Below, one piece after another: positions 61,804-64,000 of a stretch of 64,000 nucleotides of DNA (position 1 is the first letter of the stretch; each line of letters opens with the position of its first letter). Location: positions 27,195,001 to 27,259,000 of the forward strand of contig CM076147.1 in the NCBI GenBank assembly GCA_038025085.1, in the 5' to 3' direction. Made by a program: the position numbers and the translations under genes. The stretch is from Tetragonia tetragonoides (Eukaryota; Streptophyta; Magnoliopsida; Caryophyllales; Aizoaceae). Below the pieces are notes generated by a model. It was not told the origin of the DNA. It searched no databases and worked only from the letters and a program-made list of their open reading frames with translations.

Positions 61804-62276
61804 GTAAGCATACACATTATCCCTGTTCTATTTCCACCTTAAATGTTAGTGTCTTAACGAAAAATATGCAGCCATAAACATCCTAGTAGACCGCCACTAC
61901 TACATTGGTCTACTATTTTAACATCGACGCATGACTTTATGCACGCATAAAGGCTTAAAATAGGCACATAATTACACATATGCAAACATGTTTCATTTAC
62001 TAGTACACTTCTATTAAATTTGGTCTACTACTTGAACAACCACGCTTGCCTAAAATAATGAAGTTAATGGTCCACCATGATTATAATTGCTGAACTGATT
62101 TTGCACTAAATATATACAGTATTTGAACACAAAATTCAAAATTTTAAGGTTTTAAAAATCTAAATCACCCCCCCAAGGGACTTAGCCTCTATAGATACAA
62201 GCAATGTGTGTTTTGCAACACTCTTTCTTTCCCTTCTCACAAAACCATTCTTACAATATCACAACAGTGCACCAAT
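61804..62276. other. Non-coding spacer before the 62277 ORF
   Basis: Has GTAGACC / GGTCTACTA and GGTCCACCA motifs at about 61889, 61909, 62014 and 62070, like those upstream of the FAR1-like gene. A TATA-like AAATATATAC is at about 62107-62116, about 165 bp before the ATG. Confidence 0.4.
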
Positions 62277-63596
62277 ATGATGGAATTTAACCAAACCTCT
62301 CCACCATACAGCCCTTCATCACCTTTGGACCAAAGCGACACTTTCCTCGAGTTCCGTGATACCCTTAATTCTCCAGAATGTTTTCTACCCATTACTCCAA
62401 TACGTACCCCACAAGACGAACCAAGATTAATTACCCCTGCAAGTTTGGAGAACACACCAACAAATTCCATCTCAGTTTGTACCCAAAGCCCTTCCGTGCC
62501 GGTATACACCACATATGAATCTCTAATGAGAATACGCAAACTGGATTTTGAGCCATCCCCTCATGCCTCAACACACCCACCCTTATCTCCCCCTCAATCA
62601 CCTTACATGCCAGATCAAGAGCATCACTATGATAATGATTATGAATTCGAACAGCCACCATTGAAGTTCACCAAGATGAAGATAATAACACAGTTTTCCA
62701 AACTCTACGACATGCCTCCTGAATTCGATTACAACACCAACCAATTCTTCTTTTGTGAAGGAGGCAAGCTGAGTAGGGTCCCCCTCCCTTGGCTGCGACC
62801 CTACTTGCGCAATCCAAGAACAACACCCGTTCAGTACACAAATCTGAAGAGACTAACTCCTCAATGGAAATTAGTACCTGCGCATATTTTGCAAATAAGA
62901 GACCTGACTCATTTTTCTCCTCTATTGTATAAATTGGTCGACTGGATGTTGAACGACCTTGAGGCAACCAATTCCAGCCTTCTACTCCCACCTGACCTCA
63001 CTTGCTTTTTAGACTCATTGCCATGGGTATGTAATATAGGGCAAGGATGCTCCCTCAAAACGAAACCCAATAAGACCATCATAGCTATTTACTCTGATGC
63101 CGTTCAAGTCTACCAAACTGAGATACCAATGAAACAGTTGGAGATCCACATTGAGCGTCGATTGTCTGCCACAGCTCCAATTGTACGACGCTACCATGAC
63201 GTGCTTTTAACATCCTCTATGAGGTACTGGCTTAACGCCGAAAGCATTGGGTTGGTGGTGGACTCATGGGAGGTTGATTCCAAGATACGTCATCCTGAAA
63301 TTTGGGTCATTCCTAATATTGTAAAAGGAATGACGATTGTGGTACACAACGCAAGGGGTACTGCAAGGCCATACTTTCCATCCAAACTCGATATCATATG
63401 TCGAAGTGCCAAACCAGACTTATACATAGTCACTGAGGTTAGAGGCGGTATTCAAACGGTTGAGGAAATTGTGAAAGAACTCCCATTTGAATGCTGGTTT
63501 TACAAGAAAACGCAAGGATTAGTGGGTGGCTACCTCTTTATGTACAACCCCACTATCAAATTTGATCTCATAACCCAGACCCATAAGGGTTTATGA
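62277..63596 (+). CDS. Unknown protein fused to a partial LINE-type endonuclease (EEP) domain
   Basis: The first in-frame ATG is 62277 (another at 62280); stop TGA at 63594-63596; 439 codons, unbroken. Residues 1-120 are Pro/Ser/Thr-rich. Residues about 130-350 form a folded-looking part I do not recognise (LPWLRPYLRNPRTTPVQYTN, LYKLVDWMLNDLEA, MRYWLNAESIGLVVDSWEVD). Residues about 351-439 read MTIVVHNARG, then PDLYIVTEVRG, then GLVGGYLFMYNP, the order of the first blocks of LINE apurinic-type endonucleases (WNCRG, LxETR, GGxxLLWNP). The later catalytic Asp and His blocks are absent, so no nuclease activity is expected. It could be a host gene, a captured Mutator cargo gene, or the 5' exon of a longer spliced gene. 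Confidence 0.6.
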   Translation: MMEFNQTSPPYSPSSPLDQSDTFLEFRDTLNSPECFLPITPIRTPQDEPRLITPASLENTPTNSISVCTQSPSVPVYTTYESLMRIRKLDFEPSPHASTHPPLSPPQSPYMPDQEHHYDNDYEFEQPPLKFTKMKIITQFSKLYDMPPEFDYNTNQFFFCEGGKLSRVPLPWLRPYLRNPRTTPVQYTNLKRLTPQWKLVPAHILQIRDLTHFSPLLYKLVDWMLNDLEATNSSLLLPPDLTCFLDSLPWVCNIGQGCSLKTKPNKTIIAIYSDAVQVYQTEIPMKQLEIHIERRLSATAPIVRRYHDVLLTSSMRYWLNAESIGLVVDSWEVDSKIRHPEIWVIPNIVKGMTIVVHNARGTARPYFPSKLDIICRSAKPDLYIVTEVRGGIQTVEEIVKELPFECWFYKKTQGLVGGYLFMYNPTIKFDLITQTHKGL

Positions 63597-64000
63597 TAGA
63601 ATACACAGGGTTAGACACAATAAGGGGGGTTGATTTGGGTATACTATATCTCGCTGTTTTTCGTTTATGTTGGCTAAGGACCAGAGGAAGGACCAGTGTT
63701 CCTTCTTTTGTTCCTATTGAGATAGAGTTAATGCGGAAATGAGTAAAGTAAAGAGCATTGTAGATACAGTATTTTTACCGTGGAAAACCACCCGAGGCTC
63801 CGTTCGGATGTAAAAACCACGACCTGCCACTCCAGCATGATTTAACAACTTTCGTTGTATTATATGAGCCGATGTGTCACACAAGTTTACAAACTCCGGA
63901 GCAACAACACCTATGGCTGGTTTAACTGAAACCACAAAGAAGTGACCGATTAACTCAAACCGTCAAAGAGGCACTAGGCTACCTCTACTCCTATGCCACA
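63597..64000. other. Window end, no recognised gene
   Basis: A minus-strand open stretch at 63714-63935 contains PAIGVVAPEFVNLCDTS, which looks protein-like but matches no family I know and has no context. Nothing else is seen. Confidence 0.35.

Overview
This is a plant nuclear genome window, most likely from a eudicot. It is AT-rich, has GT-AG introns in plant-like genes, and carries plant-type transposons: Tat-lineage Ty3/gypsy, mudrA-type and FAR1-type Mutator-like elements (MULEs), hAT, a CACTA end, an Au-like SINE and LINE remnants. No bacterial operon, CRISPR array, rRNA gene or true tRNA gene was seen. The species cannot be named from the sequence.

Region 1 (1-18.2 kb, minus strand) is one conserved host gene, an RNA cytidine acetyltransferase of the NAT10/Kre33/TmcA family. 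I resolved 26 exons with consistent splice sites and no frame break over about 955 codons; the last 70 or so codons lie left of the window. Its introns hold a tRNA-derived SINE with fragments, a 250-bp tandem duplication, two hAT-type non-autonomous elements, a 5'-truncated LINE with a 17-bp target duplication, two more LINE remnants in opposite orientations, an Au-type SINE and an LTR-like fragment.

Region 2 (18.2-24.9 kb) is non-coding. It holds a possible PIF/Harbinger derivative, a Helitron-like 3' end, a foldback element of about 1 kb with 10-bp target duplications, a near-perfect 33-bp-arm hairpin and a three-unit tandem repeat with GA microsatellites.

Region 3 (25.2-52.2 kb) is a decayed Ulp1-like cysteine protease gene split by nested insertions. 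Its 5' half (25.2-27.6 kb) and its 3' half with the His, Asp, Gln and Cys blocks (51.5-52.2 kb) are separated by a MULE at 27691-51472, with TIRs of about 168 bp, sitting in one intron. The MULE carries a broken mudrA transposase gene and was invaded by a Tat-lineage retrotransposon (32930-51098). That element has gag, pol with two RNase H domains and integrase, and two antisense accessory genes. One accessory gene is broken (DUF7745-like). The other is a seven-exon plant-mobile-domain gene with an open frame throughout. Between them lies a CACTA terminal fragment bounded by a 72-bp direct repeat.

Region 4 (52.2-64 kb) holds diverged tandem repeats, a FAR1-type MULE transposase pseudogene (about 55.5-61.8 kb) split by a non-autonomous LTR element with 1.7-kb LTRs and only a 309-bp interior, and an intact 439-codon ORF (62277-63596). 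That ORF fuses an unrecognised N-terminal part to the first blocks of a LINE-type endonuclease domain. A short GTGGACYA-like motif recurs around the Ulp1-like gene, the FAR1-like gene and this ORF, so they may be parts of one old multi-gene Mutator element; this is inference.
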